Origin: Henricia sp. BOLD:AAB3569 | Lineage: Eukaryota; Echinodermata; Asteroidea; Spinulosida; Echinasteridae | Direction: 5' to 3' | Length of the DNA stretch: 64,000 bases | Assembly (NCBI GenBank): GCA_037783545.1 | Contig: JBBELK010000001.1 | Location: 2,170,001 to 2,234,000, forward strand | Part shown: positions 1 to 12,700 of the stretch, piece by piece | How positions within the stretch are numbered: the stretch's first letter is position 1 | Layout of the letters: every line of letters begins with the position of its first letter | Position numbers and translations under genes: made by a program | The notes under the pieces: model-generated | The model's input: the letters and a program-made list of their open reading frames with translations, nothing else | Database searches by the model: none | What the model was told of the DNA's origin: nothing

Positions 1-150
1 TGCTGGGCATGCTGCAAGGCGGACTGAGCTACCGTGAGGTGGCACGTCGTCTTGGCTGTTCACACCAGACGATATCGGTCCTGGTGGACAGAGAAACCAT
101 CCACAACTCTGCAAATGACAGACCTCAATCAATAAAATGCCAATGTTTCA
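1..150 (+). mobile_element. Tc1/mariner-like transposase fragment (HTH)
   Basis: The frame starting at base 3 reads LGMLQGGLSYREVARRLG then CSHQTISVLVDR. This is the layout of the first helix-turn-helix of Tc1-type transposases (GLS-x-R-x-VARRLG-x-S-x-x-T). After about residue 31 the similarity stops and the frame closes near base 155, so only the DNA-binding start is present and the catalytic DDE part is missing. The piece begins outside the window, so more may lie to the left. It is a decayed copy or an internally deleted derivative. The family assignment rests on the motif only. Confidence 0.6.
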
Positions 151-1364
151 ATTAGCAATTGTTGGTTTGTTTTATTTTGAACTGTTACAATTTCATTACA
201 TTTTAAACAAGTGGTAAGTTTCTTTTGCGTTTCAGTATACTTGAAAAGTAAAAATAACACATTGTGTTTTTATTTTTACTTTTTAAAAGTTGTATTGAGA
301 AACGTACATGGAGTAAAACTTTGGTAATTATGACTGTTGAAAAACCTTTGTTTTGACTGGTGTGCTCATCAAACCTTTGGTCAGTTCTGTTTTCCACACT
401 GATTTTAATTCACACTTCCGTGCACCTTCAAAACTAGCAGAAGCCTTTGCACACTCTATTTGTAACTGCAATTTACTCGGAAAATCCATTCCAATACAAT
501 TTTGTATAAAATGTTCTCTTAGAAGAGTTCGCGGCTCATGTGCATCTGGTCTACTTGTTTACCGTATATACTCGTCGTAGGCTTGTCAAAATTTGAAACA
601 AAATAAGAAAAACAACCAACTAATTACAAAAACCTCAAAATGCTATTATTTTTAAAACTTGGCACTTCATACACATGTAAGTGACGTAGTAATTATTAAG
701 AACTACAGTATGCTGATTGTGTTGAATGATGTACTAAAGGAACATTTTATTTATTTTTTCTTTAGTCTTTCAAAATACTTAGTAGAACTGAGACAACCGT
801 TTCAGGCTGTTTCTACTGAATGAACAGTACCGTCGCGTTTCTGAAATAGCAACTGTGCTCAGTAGAAACACAACCTAGATGGCAGTGGCAGATCCAGCCT
901 CATTAAAATACAGAAATACAAAGGAAAAGCGGGGGCTACAGCACCCTGAAATCCATTGTATTCCTGTATTTTAATAAGGCTGGATCCATGTATGTCCTCA
1001 ATGAACAAAGAAACTGCTCTACAAGATGGGGCTATTCGATACAGTCTATATCAACTCTTTTACAATTTGGAAGTATTTTCTCTTCTTTTTTACGATCCCA
1101 GCTGCAACAAAATTCCGATTTCTCTCAAACTATTTACAAATGCCTCAAAACCAACAAACAGAGCAGGTGGCTTTATGTTCTGGAAGCCATTCTTTTCCCA
1201 CTAATACATTGAGTGGAAATAAAACTTTCCATATACATGTATCGCTATGTACACATCTCTTTGATCAACTTTAAGTCTTGCTACTGGCCAAACACACTTG
1301 GAAGCCTTGCCGCTGACTTGCCTATAAACATGAAGAGTTACCAATCTTACCACTCACACTCCAT
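151..1364. other. Intergenic, no gene seen; one small hairpin
   Basis: AT-rich DNA with only short unrelated open frames. An imperfect inverted repeat with about 28-base arms spans 892 to 987 (GATCCAGCCTCATTAAAAT against ATTTTAATAAGGCTGGATC), which looks like a tiny foldback element. Bases 783 to 874 contain AGTAGAAC and a downstream GTAGAAACAC, fragments of the same small repeat seen again at 17930 to 18315. Confidence 0.5.
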
Positions 1365-1563
1365 AAAAGTTGTCAACATTTTCACGGTTCTACAAAGTGT
1401 AGGAAGGGTGGAGGGGGAAGGTCGAGGGCCGTGTACGACTTTACGAACGCTTTAAAATGTTGACATTTCAGGGTAGTGACAAATAAGGGGAGGGAGGGGG
1501 AAGGGGTCTTGAAAAATACTATGCGCCTCTGTAGAACCGGAAACATGTTCACAACCTTGGACA
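1365..1563. repeat. MITE-like element, GTCAACATTTTCAC family, copy 1
   Basis: Starts with GTTGTCAACATTTTCACGG and ends with the inverted ACATGTTCACAACCTTGGAC. The same ends bound 24723 to 24924 and 44528 to 44876, where the outer tips read GGGCCGTCC. No coding capacity. This copy is diverged and its left tip lacks the GGGCCGTCC part. Confidence 0.55.
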
Positions 1564-1689
1564 GCAATACGGTTCCATTAAAAAAAGAAGCGCATAATAC
1601 CCCGACTGAAAAATCAAAGAGGCTGACAGATTTTATCGTTTTGAGTATGAACACCTTGTGGCAATGCCGACTGCACCAGCCTCCATAAG

Positions 1690-1920
1690 AGCCACTGATG
1701 CAGGGTGCACCACTTTGCCTGAAGTGCTCCCTGAGAACCTGTACTCCCAGGGCCACTTTTGAGACGTGCGGCTCATCCAACTTAAGTTTAATCATGTTGA
1801 AAATCGGTTTTCTGAGAGCCCTCAACTACAGGATTCTCCCAGAAGCAGGAAATGTCACATTCCATTGCTGTGGAAATCACCTTGTTCAAACCGGTCCACT
1901 TGGACCGGTTTGAAATTACT
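1690..1920 (-). repeat. Dispersed repeat, TTCCTGTTTCTGGGAG family, copy 1
   Basis: Read on the minus strand it holds TTCCTGCTTCTGGGAGAATC, then a block about gagccgca/cccaggg/aggcact. The same order of blocks occurs on the plus strand at 13563 to 13800 and 41136 to 41420. Short antisense open frames here are by-products. Class unknown. Confidence 0.5.
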
Positions 1921-2043
1921 GAAGCAGAACAGTCTTGAAAGTGATTCCAAAGTGATGGGTCAATCAGTTCTTTGTTATCCACAAGATCACTGTATTGAGC
2001 ATATTTCTGTTTGATCAAGAATTTACAGTTTCTTTTTAGAAGC

Positions 2044-2263
2044 GTATTGACCCCTTTCCAATGACGTCATTTTGTGAGTCAAATAATTGTGGAAGAAATG
2101 TGCGTGCCTGTTGTGTGTGTCTATAGCACGCATAATGCACTATACTAAGGCTCCCATTGGTGAATTAAAACGTGCTACAGCCACCAAAGAGACACACAAC
2201 GCGCACGCACATTATTTGACTCCCAAAATGGCGTGTTCGCACATGTTCGAAAGGGGTCAATAC
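2044..2263. repeat. Foldback element, GTATTGACCCCTTTC ends
   Basis: Left end GTATTGACCCCTTTC pairs with right end GAAAGGGGTCAATAC, and inner segments ATTTTGTGAGTCAAATAAT and ATTATTTGACTCCCAAAAT also pair. About 220 bases, no coding capacity: a MITE-type non-autonomous DNA element. Confidence 0.65.
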
Positions 2264-2578
2264 TGCAGACCCTAAATGGCCCCTGAGACGATTCCGAGGA
2301 GTCAAAAGAATACCCCTACTGAAGTTTATTTTTTGAAAGCCTGAAACATTTATAGCATTTCTTTTCATAAATTGTATCTGACAATAGTTTTAATATAAGA
2401 GGCATTACCACATTACTATTTTTTAAAAACTTCATGCAGTGCTGTATGTATCTCTGTACATTACCTCTAAAAGCAAAGGAAATCCTGCCGCTAACTTTTA
2501 AATCTGGAAGCCTTGTGCCAGTGTGTGTAAACCTCAGTGTGTGTGGCATTTTTAAAAATACAATTTAAGCTATTTACA

Positions 2579-2940
2579 TATATATGTCTGTTTTCAATAC
2601 TAGAGAGACCTTTTCCTCCAGGATTATATCTCTGTACAATGTCATTCATCTTCTCTCAAAACAAAATAAATATCTTAAGATAGATCTATTTCCAATATGC
2701 CGTATGTAACAAGGACACCAAAAAATATCACAAAGTATGTGTCCTATGTTACATACGTTAAACAGGAAATGTGTACACAGGGTTTTCAGAAAGGTATGTT
2801 GTTGCACTATTTGTTGCTAAAGTTATCTTCTCAGATCTGTCTTAAGATATTTCTTTTGTTTTGAGAGAAGATAACTGGCATTGCACAGAGTTATGATCCT
2901 GGTGAAAAAGTCTCTTCAGTATTGAAAACAGACTTATATA
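2579..2940. repeat. Foldback element with ~110-base arms
   Basis: The left arm (2579 to about 2690) and right arm (about 2830 to 2940) are near-perfect reverse complements, for example GTCTGTTTTCAATACT against AGTATTGAAAACAGAC. Inside lies a second, smaller palindrome (CGTATGTAACAAGGACA and TGTCCTATGTTACATACG), so one foldback may sit within another. No protein coding. Confidence 0.75.
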
Positions 2941-3090
2941 CCTCCAACAAACACTGCAAATCTTGCTGGTCATGCAACTCTGTATTTATTTATTCTGCAG
3001 CATCATTAACGAAGCCAAAAGAAAAGTACTTCTACAGGCATGAAGAAATTAACCCATACACAGTCGGATGGGGAAATCCCACTGGATTAA

Positions 3091-3407
3091 AGGAGCTTGT
3101 TCAGATTTTTTTCCAGAAAACGGATTTTTCTAGAAAATACTATTCATGGGAAGAAAACAAAAAATTTGCAATCTCCAATTTGGATGTGGAATCAAAATGG
3201 TTGGGTAATTACTGCACTGCTTTATGGAACGGATAAATTAATTTACAAAACATTGAAGATTTTTTGATGAAATCCTTGAAAAAATACAGATCGAGAGCTC
3301 CACATTTCAGAATGGTAACCAGAAAAGATGACAAATGATATGGTATCAAAATCTCAACACCCATGGGAAAAATGGGGGGCTCAAAAATGTGATCTGGACA
3401 CGCTCCT
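3091..3407. mobile_element. piggyBac-like MITE flanked by TTAA
   Basis: Terminal inverted repeats AGGAGCTTGTTCAGAT and ATCTGGACACGCTCCT, with most of the element foldable, are flanked on both sides by TTAA (3087 to 3090 and 3408 to 3411). TTAA duplication is the known signature of piggyBac-type (also Kolobok) transposition. Related diverged copies lie at about 22980 to 23283 and 32139 to 32455. The 104-residue open frame starting at 2922 is fortuitous. Confidence 0.7.
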
Positions 3408-3702
3408 TTAACCAGACACTGAAAACCCAATCCACATACTGGCTCTGATGGGATTCGAACTTAGGCCACAGAGGTGGAAGGCGAGGAAAGCACCTTTAAG
3501 CAAACCTCACTCCTAAATTATGATGCCGTCCAAAATTCTTACACTGCCATAAATACTGGAGAAATTGCAGCTGACTTGAAAATTTTGAAGCCTTACCATA
3601 TCCAAACAAGTGCCTGGTCCAACTTCCCTTAAACTCATGGTCACAGCTGCCCCGGTGGCCTTGGTTTAGACACAAAATATTCTGTTTTTGTTTTCATCTT
3701 TA

Positions 3703-6700
3703 CTACCGGTCCAAATATTTGCGGATCAGTTTGGCACACTCGGAACTCGCCCATCTGTCCTTGAGAGCGGCACACTCACTCTCATTGGTGTATTCCAACT
3801 TGGCCTTCAGGTGACTTCGGACCAGCGATTTCGTCATTTGGAGACCCTTTGGGATTGGTATTTTGGAAACATAAGAGGTACTTTAAAGGCGATCTTGTTC
3901 AGGGGCGAGTTCACGTTACCATGCTTGAACTGTTAAAGTCATGAGGCACACCAGGTGCGGATCCAGAGGGGGGGTTTATGGGGTCAAAACCCCTCCCTGC
4001 TCCGACACCAACAAATATAATGTAATGCATTTTTTGTGTGTCCGCCTGTCTGCCTTTCCGAAACAAGCAGACATAAAAATCTGACGGGCAAAACCCCTCC
4101 CTGGTGGCAAAACCCCCTCCCTGGTGGCAAAACCCCCTCCTGGAAAGATTCCTGGATCCGCCCCTGCACACCTTTTGTTTCTGCTCCTGAGCAAAAATCT
4201 GGGTGGGTGGGTGGGTGGGTGGGGGGTGGTCTGCAGGGGGATTCATTTTGGTGATTTGACGTCATTTATATATTAGGCAATACATGTAGTTCACTTTTGA
4301 AACAGCTACATTAAGACAATTGATGATTGTCAATATTAAAAATATGCATTAAAAAGCCAAGACTTCATTGTGAAAAGAGCCTTAATTCTCCTATGCTGAA
4401 TTCAAGCGAACAACTGGAGCTGTAAGTGACACAGAAGTCTATGGGAAGGTTTTTATGCGGCTAAAATTGACTTGTGTGCTATTTCAAGCCCTATAGCCAG
4501 GTAAATGTAATTCAGAGGCTGCCTTACCTTCACCGAATTGCTAGCGATGACTTTGACCCTTGGTATAACCTCCCTCATGAAACTCGTTGGCCACAGGACC
4601 TGTGACACAAGGCCAGATGCGCAGGCTTCTTGTGCAGTCATCTTACGCCCGCTGTACAGCAGATCACATGCCTGGTTAACAGAAACACAAACAGTTACAC
4701 CCTTTAAAGGCAAGTCGTTTACGAGCCAATATTAGCTCATACTGCCGGTACTCATCCCCGGTTTCCGTGGCATGGAGTGACTAGGAGCAATGCTACATGT
4801 ACTCCTCCTGGATGGGATGCCAGTCTATCGCAGGTCTACCCCCAGCAACTAGTCAGGGCTCGAAATACCCACTGGACCGGTGGACCGAGGCCAGTAATTT
4901 AAGCCTCGGTCTAGTGCTTTCTCTACTGTACTAGACCAGTGGTCCAGTGCATTTTGAAACTAACGAACAGTAAATCCACATTCCTTGTGGCTTTGGTCTT
5001 GTAAAAATAGCGTCGGTCCAGTAAATGATTTAAGCTACTAACCCTGTGGTCTAGCAGATTCTTTCATAAAATTCGAGCCCTGCTAGTTGGGTTTTCCCAA
5101 CCGTATTTGCTGGTACCCATTTATACACTTGGGTGGAAGGAGACAATGCGGTGTAATGGCGAGGTTTCGAACCATGGACCTCTCGACCGAAAGTCCGACG
5201 CGCTATCCACTAGACCACCACGTCTACTCTTTTTAATGGCCATATTTTTAGTTCTTTGTACGACAATAATATGATTCTGTGTGTTAATGGGTGCAAAAAT
5301 TAAAAATATTGAGGTACTTGGCAGTGTTTTCAATCAGGTTTGCAGGTAGTGCCAACTTTTGTTTGTTTTGAAAATGGAATCCAATCGGAATGGAATCACA
5401 ATTCTTAAGTGAAACCGGAATCGATTGCCCAAGCCTAGAAAATACTTGGGTCAAATTGCTACACAGAAAAGCCAGAGAAGGGCTACATTAAATTACAGAG
5501 TACCGTTTGAATAAGTACTTACCACAGGAAGGCCCATAGCATTAGGGAAGGTAAACGAGGAACACGCCTCGGGAGGTTGTCCCATGGCAGCATATGGCAG
5601 ATGAAACTCAGCTTTATCACTGCTGTAGACGACATCGCATAGTGGGAGGATTGCTGCTCCTAAACCCACAGCACTACCATTCACTGCTGCAACAATCACT
5701 TTAGGGAAGTTGATTAATGCATCCACGAAAACCCTATGGTGTAAAAATAAAAATATATTGCAGCGTAAATATCTGGTTGCGTGGGGTAGCGTGGACAAAA
5801 GATTTGGATCATTGACTCGATAAAAATCAGCACTGCTTGATAAAAACTTTGTGCTGTTCGGTGCGGTTTCGACACCTAGTCCTGGTACCTAACCAGGTAC
5901 TTAACCATGAATGCTCGATCCTTTGGAACAGATGAACATGTAAGGCAGTAGGTCCAGTATACATACATGTGTAATACACTTAAAAGATCCCAGAGCACTC
6001 TTTCTTGACGAGCATACATTCATTATATGGACAATTTGTATACAGGCTCGTCGTTAGTGATGGAGCCAAGGGCCAATTTCATGAAGCTGTTTAAAAGAAA
6101 AATTTGCTTAATCCAAAATTTGTTTGCCTTATAAAATGGGTCAATAGTCAAAATCTTATATGTGTATTAAAATTAATTGGTGTTCTGCTATTCTTAGTAA
6201 AAAACACAAGCTGACATAGAATTTTGACTATTAACCCAAATTTTGGATTAAAGATAGTATACATGATTGGTAAACTGTTACAAATAGTTTTATCCCCCTG
6301 TGTGATTGAAGATATGCATGATTAAAACCAACCTGAGCAAAAAACCAGCTCTAACTTTTGAGATACAGTGAAAAAAGGGTTTACAGTAATTTCGCCCAAA
6401 AACCACTTCGCCCTGAACCTCGGCCTGTGCACGAAGTGGTTTTGGGGCGAAGTAGCATTTGGGCGATGTAGTGTTTGGACGAAGTGATTTGGGGCGAAGT
6501 AGCATTTGGGCGATGTAGTGTTTGGACGAAAACTAATTGTTTTACTCATTTCTCAAAGACTATATGGGTCTTTCTATAAATTAGGGGTCCAATGTTGGTG
6601 TCCCCCGTTACATTTTACATCTTGTTTTTGTAAATTCAGGACACATTCTTTAAATTCTTTACATCTCAAAGAGTGAGTACATAAAGTACAATTCATACAA

Positions 6701-9700
6701 AATGGTTTAAAAGTCATTTTAATGATTTTTGTACGAAAAATAACACATATTAGGTTTAACGGGGGACACTAAATGTCACACTTTTGGACCCCTAATTTAT
6801 AGAAAGACCCATATAGCACTTCAGACAAAACAATTTCAGGGGAAGTTTTCTACGGTCATCATGTTTATATTGTGTAAGTTACATGTAGGCGTAAATCTGT
6901 GAACATTTCTGATTTTCGAGATACATGTACCAATCATGTATACTGCCTTTAAGCAAATATATCTGCTAAACAGCTTTATGAAATTGGCCCCAGATGGGAT
7001 GTACATGTACCAAGCCTGAGCTGGAGACAAAGCCAGCTATTTCAAAAATAGCTACTGTAGCAAGTGAGAAAACAAATTTTAACAAACTCGGCTGTATCAC
7101 TTACAATGTAAAACATCATGAGACATCAGATATAAATATACTTATTCTGATCCGTTATCATCCTTTTACCTGAGAGCCTCAGCCAGATTCCTAGCATATC
7201 TCCTGCGATGCTCAGTGACAACCAATTTCTCCAGGTCCACTCCTGAACAGAACACATTCCCTGACCCTGATAGCAGGAGCACTTGCGTCGTGTCATTGGA
7301 ACATTTCTCCAAGATGTCCGTCAGCTCTTGTAAGGCCTGGAATAAACAACAAAATTGGAATTAAAATCTCACATTTTTGCATTGCAACAAAGATGTTAAA
7401 AGTTGGATCATTCGCATAATGATAACATAGAAAACTGGTCCTGCAATACATAAATGTGCATTTAAAAAATGGTACAGTAAAATTTGTATATAGTGGCCAC
7501 CCAAGGAACCGACAAAACATGGCCAGTATAAGCAGGTGGCCCTTATATAGAGGTTTAGCGTACACATGCAGGAATATTCAAACATAAAAAAACATACCAC
7601 AGTGCATGTCAATAGTTGAAAAACTGCTAAAAGTGAAGTGTATGAAAGGTTTCCTCATTAAAAAGTAGAAAATTTTTCAGTTTTTAATAATTGTTTAAAG
7701 CTTCTCATAAAATTTCCTAGAGTAGCTTGATTAATTGAGGCAATTTACTGTGTGTGACCAGATTATCCAGGTTCAACTGCCATAGGATTGTACACACAGA
7801 AATCCTAGTGCCCTGGCCACTGGCCGCGTCAGAAAGTTCAGCCCTAATATCAAGGTTCCACCTCCATATGTTTGTGTACAAACTGGTTTGGGACCGAACA
7901 AATGTGGCCACTTTAGACAGGTGGCCTCTTTATAGAGGTGGCCTGAAGAGCAGGTTCCACTGTAAACACTTTGTGAGAATATCTATTGCACCTTCAATTA
8001 TTGGTATTTATTTTAAAACAAGTGCATTAAAGACAGTCTAAATATTAAATTAAAATGAGTGGCTAATTACTGTATGTTTTTAGATTTTGCAGTGAAATGG
8101 TGGCATGTGTGCTTAAATATTACCTTGACGCCAAGATAATTTTTGGCTGGTGAATTTGTAAACAACCAAACTTGTGTGTACTCTGGGTGTTTTTTCACCA
8201 CTATCTCCTTGTATTTGAACACGCTAATAGTTTGCCTCTGGCTACATCTCCTGTGTTGAAAAAAACATGAATAGATGTTACATGTAAATAATGTTATTTA
8301 TTCGTAACTTAAAATTTGTGAACTTTGGTAGCCTTCTCCACACTTCCCAAGAGTCTTAGCCTCAGCTCAGGGCCCAATTTCATAGAGCTGTTAAACAGGC
8401 CATTTTCCGTTAACCGAGCGCCAGGCCATTTCATAGACATCGTTAACGGTAAGCAACTGAAAACCGCAGAGCCAAATTTTGCTTAAGATAGTGACGCAAC
8501 AATGGCGGTTTCCAAGCACGCGCATGCTTAAGCACGCCGTGGCCATGAAATAGCCTTAACGTTAGCACAACTTTTCTGCTACAGTAAGCACACGTTTTCA
8601 GCTAGCGCTTAAAGGGCCTGTGACATGCTAAACAACTTTGTACCTAAGCTTTGCTTCATAATGACGGATTACTTGTTTAGCAAGACATACATGTACTATT
8701 GTTCGTTTGGATGTAAAATCAATAAAAGGTGGCCTTTTTCAACTTTGAAGATTTCATTGCAATAAATCACAGACAGAGGGTGCTGTTTTGAGTGCATCAC
8801 GTAAGGAAGACAGAAGGGAAAAGTTAAGAAAAAACATAAGACTTCATTGGACTTGTGGCAAATTGCTGCAGTTTCTACCCCCAGTTTTGTCATGGCTTAC
8901 AGCAGGCAACATGTAAAACAAACTCAAACAGCCATGGATTACATAAGTTTCAGGAAAATTGAGAAAAAAAGTGGAATCTTTTGTGCACAGTTGAATGTGA
9001 TTTTCCTGTGTTTGCCTCTTGTGACATCGTGACCTTGGTCATGAATATGCATATTTTCATTAGCATAAAAACTAAAAACCTTTGTTTTAACCCCCAAAGC
9101 AAGCTCCAAATAGGATTTTTATGACTTTAACCGAGTAAAACTTAAAAAAAAAAAGAAGTGCACCACCGCATTATTTTGGGAGACTTCAACTTACGCTAAA
9201 CATAGTTTTTTTGGGGCCTTACGCATGTGATAGTGTTCGGTTCTGGCTGTTAAATGGAATTCAGTGTACAAGTCTTGTAAAGGACCGACACCAAAGAATT
9301 GCACACAGACAGATTGATATACCGGTAGTCTGGTACATGTTAGAGGGCTTAATCCAAAGTGGACTTTCTTATTTAACCCTAACCCATTGGTCCGATGAAA
9401 TATTGTGTACAAATTGGAGGATTTTGTACCATTAGGGTTAAAAAAGAAAAGAAATTCCAAGGATTTTGCATGTACATGTACCTGTCTGCTTCCTCTTCTT
9501 CGCTGCTGGAATAGGACAGTTTCCTCAAAGACAAGTTCCCAGCAAACCTATCGGCAATTTCGTGTTCCCTGTGCTCATGTTTCGACCTAAGAAACTTTTC
9601 CGTGGAAAGGAGCGTCTTTGGCGAGGGAAGTTTAAATTGGCTTTTTTCTTTGAGGTCGTGGAGTTTGATGACAGGGGTAAGTAATGGCGTCAAGCTGACG

Positions 9701-12700
9701 TGAAGCTCGCCATTTGTGGGCGTGATAGGCGGAGTGGTTGTTGACGTCTCTAAAGACTTATCTGCAAAATAATGAAGACTTTTTAAACCAAGTATAAATG
9801 CAACTGTGTATGCAACTAAGTGTTAAAACTGGTGTGCTAAGCTTACACCATTTTTGTAACAGTGAGTCTTTGCTAAATTCTTGATTTTGTGGAATTCCTC
9901 ACGTGCATGCACTACTTAAAAACATGGCTTGCACACCTTGCAATGGTTCGGGTAGTCCTGTTCACCATTTTGGGTGATGATGGTAGTGGTGTACATGTTT
10001 TTATACTTCTGACTTCAACTGTATATCCCCTTCAGTCACAGGAATTTTGACAGAAAAAGATGTCCCTTTCAACAAATGTACACATGTGATCGAAGGGGAT
10101 ATGCAGGACATACAGTACATGTAAAACAAAGTGGCCATTGGATAGAGAGGCCACATTCTTGGCCACCGATCTGGTCCCAAATGGCATGTTTTATGCTAAT
10201 ATAAAACATGGAGTGGTCCATGTACTGTACAGGTGAGAATGGTTTACATGTTTATGTATGTAAAGGTTTCGCATTCATGTACAATGTGCTACAAGTACTA
10301 TGTACTTTTCAGTGTGTTTTTTTTCTTCCTGGTTAAACACAATAAAAATGACAGTCAACGCTCCTTGGAAAAATTTTCCATGAGAAAAAAAGTGCCAAAA
10401 CATGTACCCAAATACCAATTAAAGCTCCAAAAAGCACTAACATGGACAACCAAAAGCTGATCTGCTACCAAATTTTGTTGTTGAAACAAAAGCAAAGGGA
10501 CTATCCACTGCACCAAACACACATAACATAAATCGATCTACACAATGTAAAATGAGACAAATTAAAGACACTGTAACATCCAAACCACACAAAAATGGAC
10601 AACCGACATACATGTAGATCCCACCAAAGGTACAAAACCAACATTGATCCATTGCACAAATCACTTGTACATGTATGTACTGTATACATGTATAGTATCA
10701 TTTATGCACTGTACAAATCTAAACCAGGCATCAATTAACCCTAACACTCCTCAATCCTCCAAAATCAATATGATTTTACACACCCTAGGGAGTTATGGTT
10801 AAAATCCAATTAAACACACTAGAGATGGACAACCAAGAACAGATCCCACCTCTGCCACTAGGGTAAATGTAAAAAACTGAGAATAGGGGCCGTCCATAAA
10901 GTACGTACGCACGGCGGGGGGGTCCAAGCCAATGCGTACGCAAGCTGAAAATCTCCTTTTAGTAAATCGGGAAAGGATGGACAAGTTGACCATGGCTTCA
11001 GACCTTACATGTAACATATTAGAAAGACCACACATTTTTCTCACGTATGTCACATTTTTCTCACTCCTCAATTTAGGTTTTCCCATTTAATCTGCAGTTA
11101 CTGATGCTTGATGTGTAATTTTTAGTTTAAATTAAGACATCTAGCAAAAATGGGGGGGGGGGGGGGGGGGTCCAAGCCAATGCGTACGCAAGCTGAAAAT
11201 CTCCTTTTAGTAAATCGGGAAAGGATGGACAAGTTGACCATGGCTTCAGACCTTACATGTATACTGTACAAAACATATTAGAAAGACCACACATTTTTCT
11301 CACGTATGTCACATTTTTCTCACTCCTCAATTTAGGTTTTCCCATTTAATCTGCAGTTACTGATGCTTGATGTGTCCTTTTTAGTTTAAATTAAGACATC
11401 TAGCAAAAATTAAGAAATCTCCAAATTTTGTCATTTATTTCAGACTTTAGTTGCGACATGTATGCGAATCTTAAAAGGTATAGTAGTATATATATAGCAA
11501 TATAGTACTGAACCATTTACCAATGCTTACAATATATGCCGAGGTACTAGGTATATGGAATGTGTATGCGTACACGGGGTGGGGGGGGGGGGTGGGGGGG
11601 TGGGGTGGGGGGGGGGGGGGGGGGGGGGGGGGGGGTGGGGGGGGTGGGGGGGGGGTTTGAAGCCACTGCGTACGCCATACGTACAGGGGGGAGGGAGGGT
11701 CTAAAACATCGGCATTTCTTGCGTACATCGTGTACGTACTTTATGGACGGCCCCATACACGTAGAAGCAAACAGAAACCATTTAAGGTTTATAAAGCTAC
11801 ATTGTGTATGCACTGTAAAAAAGGGTATGTACATGTATGCACATTAAAATCCAGAAAGCCACTAAAAAATTGTCAACTATGGTAACAGATCCCACTTCCG
11901 CCACCAAACATTGCCATGGAAGCAAAAACAAACCAAGGACTACATGTATCTATTGCATGTACATACTGAACGAACTAACAGGGCCAGGAATATTAAAATC
12001 CCAAACCACACCTAAATGAACATAATCGATGCAACTTGTTTGCTTGCCCTAAACATCTTAGAGTCACTCCAAACTGCATGTATTATCTATTTACTTTTGT
12101 AACATTTTGACATCACTAAGTGAGGAGCTTGACAACCAAAAACGTCACATGTACAAAATGTCCAGGTACATGCACCTCTGTTAAAGAAGTGATTAAGATT
12201 AGACTGGACTGCGTACTTGTACATAGTACATCTACATGTACAGTGTAAATGTATGTACGCAAATGTACTGTATATCTCCGCAGTAAAATGCCTAGACTTG
12301 TTTGAAATAGTGCTACAATCTGCCACCAATGGTTAGACTTTTCGACTGTACGTCTGTTCATACGTATGCGGATCTGGTTGGCTTTACCAGACAGCATCAG
12401 GACCTCAGTCCCAGACATTTTAAAAGGACCCACCAAGCCAACACATCCTTCGTTCACCTTAAAGTAACTTAAAATTCACCTGTTACACATGTACCCATAC
12501 TTATTCTGTCACGATAGGTTTGATGTCTGTTGTACTATAATACAAACATTCCAGTTGGCTTTAGCAAATCATTTGTGACATATCAAACTTTGTTATAAAT
12601 GCCAATTCTTTGCATGGCACAAATAACCATACCTGTGTTGTTGAAAGTTCCAACTTGAAGACTATTCAGTCTGCTTCTCCTGCTGGCTGCCTGACTGGCA

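Noticed and set aside
1382-1825. 147-codon minus-strand open frame
   Set aside because: It crosses two different repeats (1365-1563 and 1690-1920) and has no known motif.
3911-4265. Cluster of overlapping frames around 4 kb
   Set aside because: They follow the tandem CCTGGTGGCAAAACCCCCTC sequence of a hAT-like MITE.
5150-5222. tRNA-like sequence with A and B boxes
   Set aside because: The head continues into a SINE body shared with 29215-29580 and the acceptor stem does not pair, so it is a SINE head and not a tRNA gene.
8696-9435. Several short frames on both strands
   Set aside because: Within a CDYL intron, no motif, and different frames overlap.
11471-11847. Poly-proline and poly-glycine open frames
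   Set aside because: Produced by the G/C homopolymer run within a transposon.
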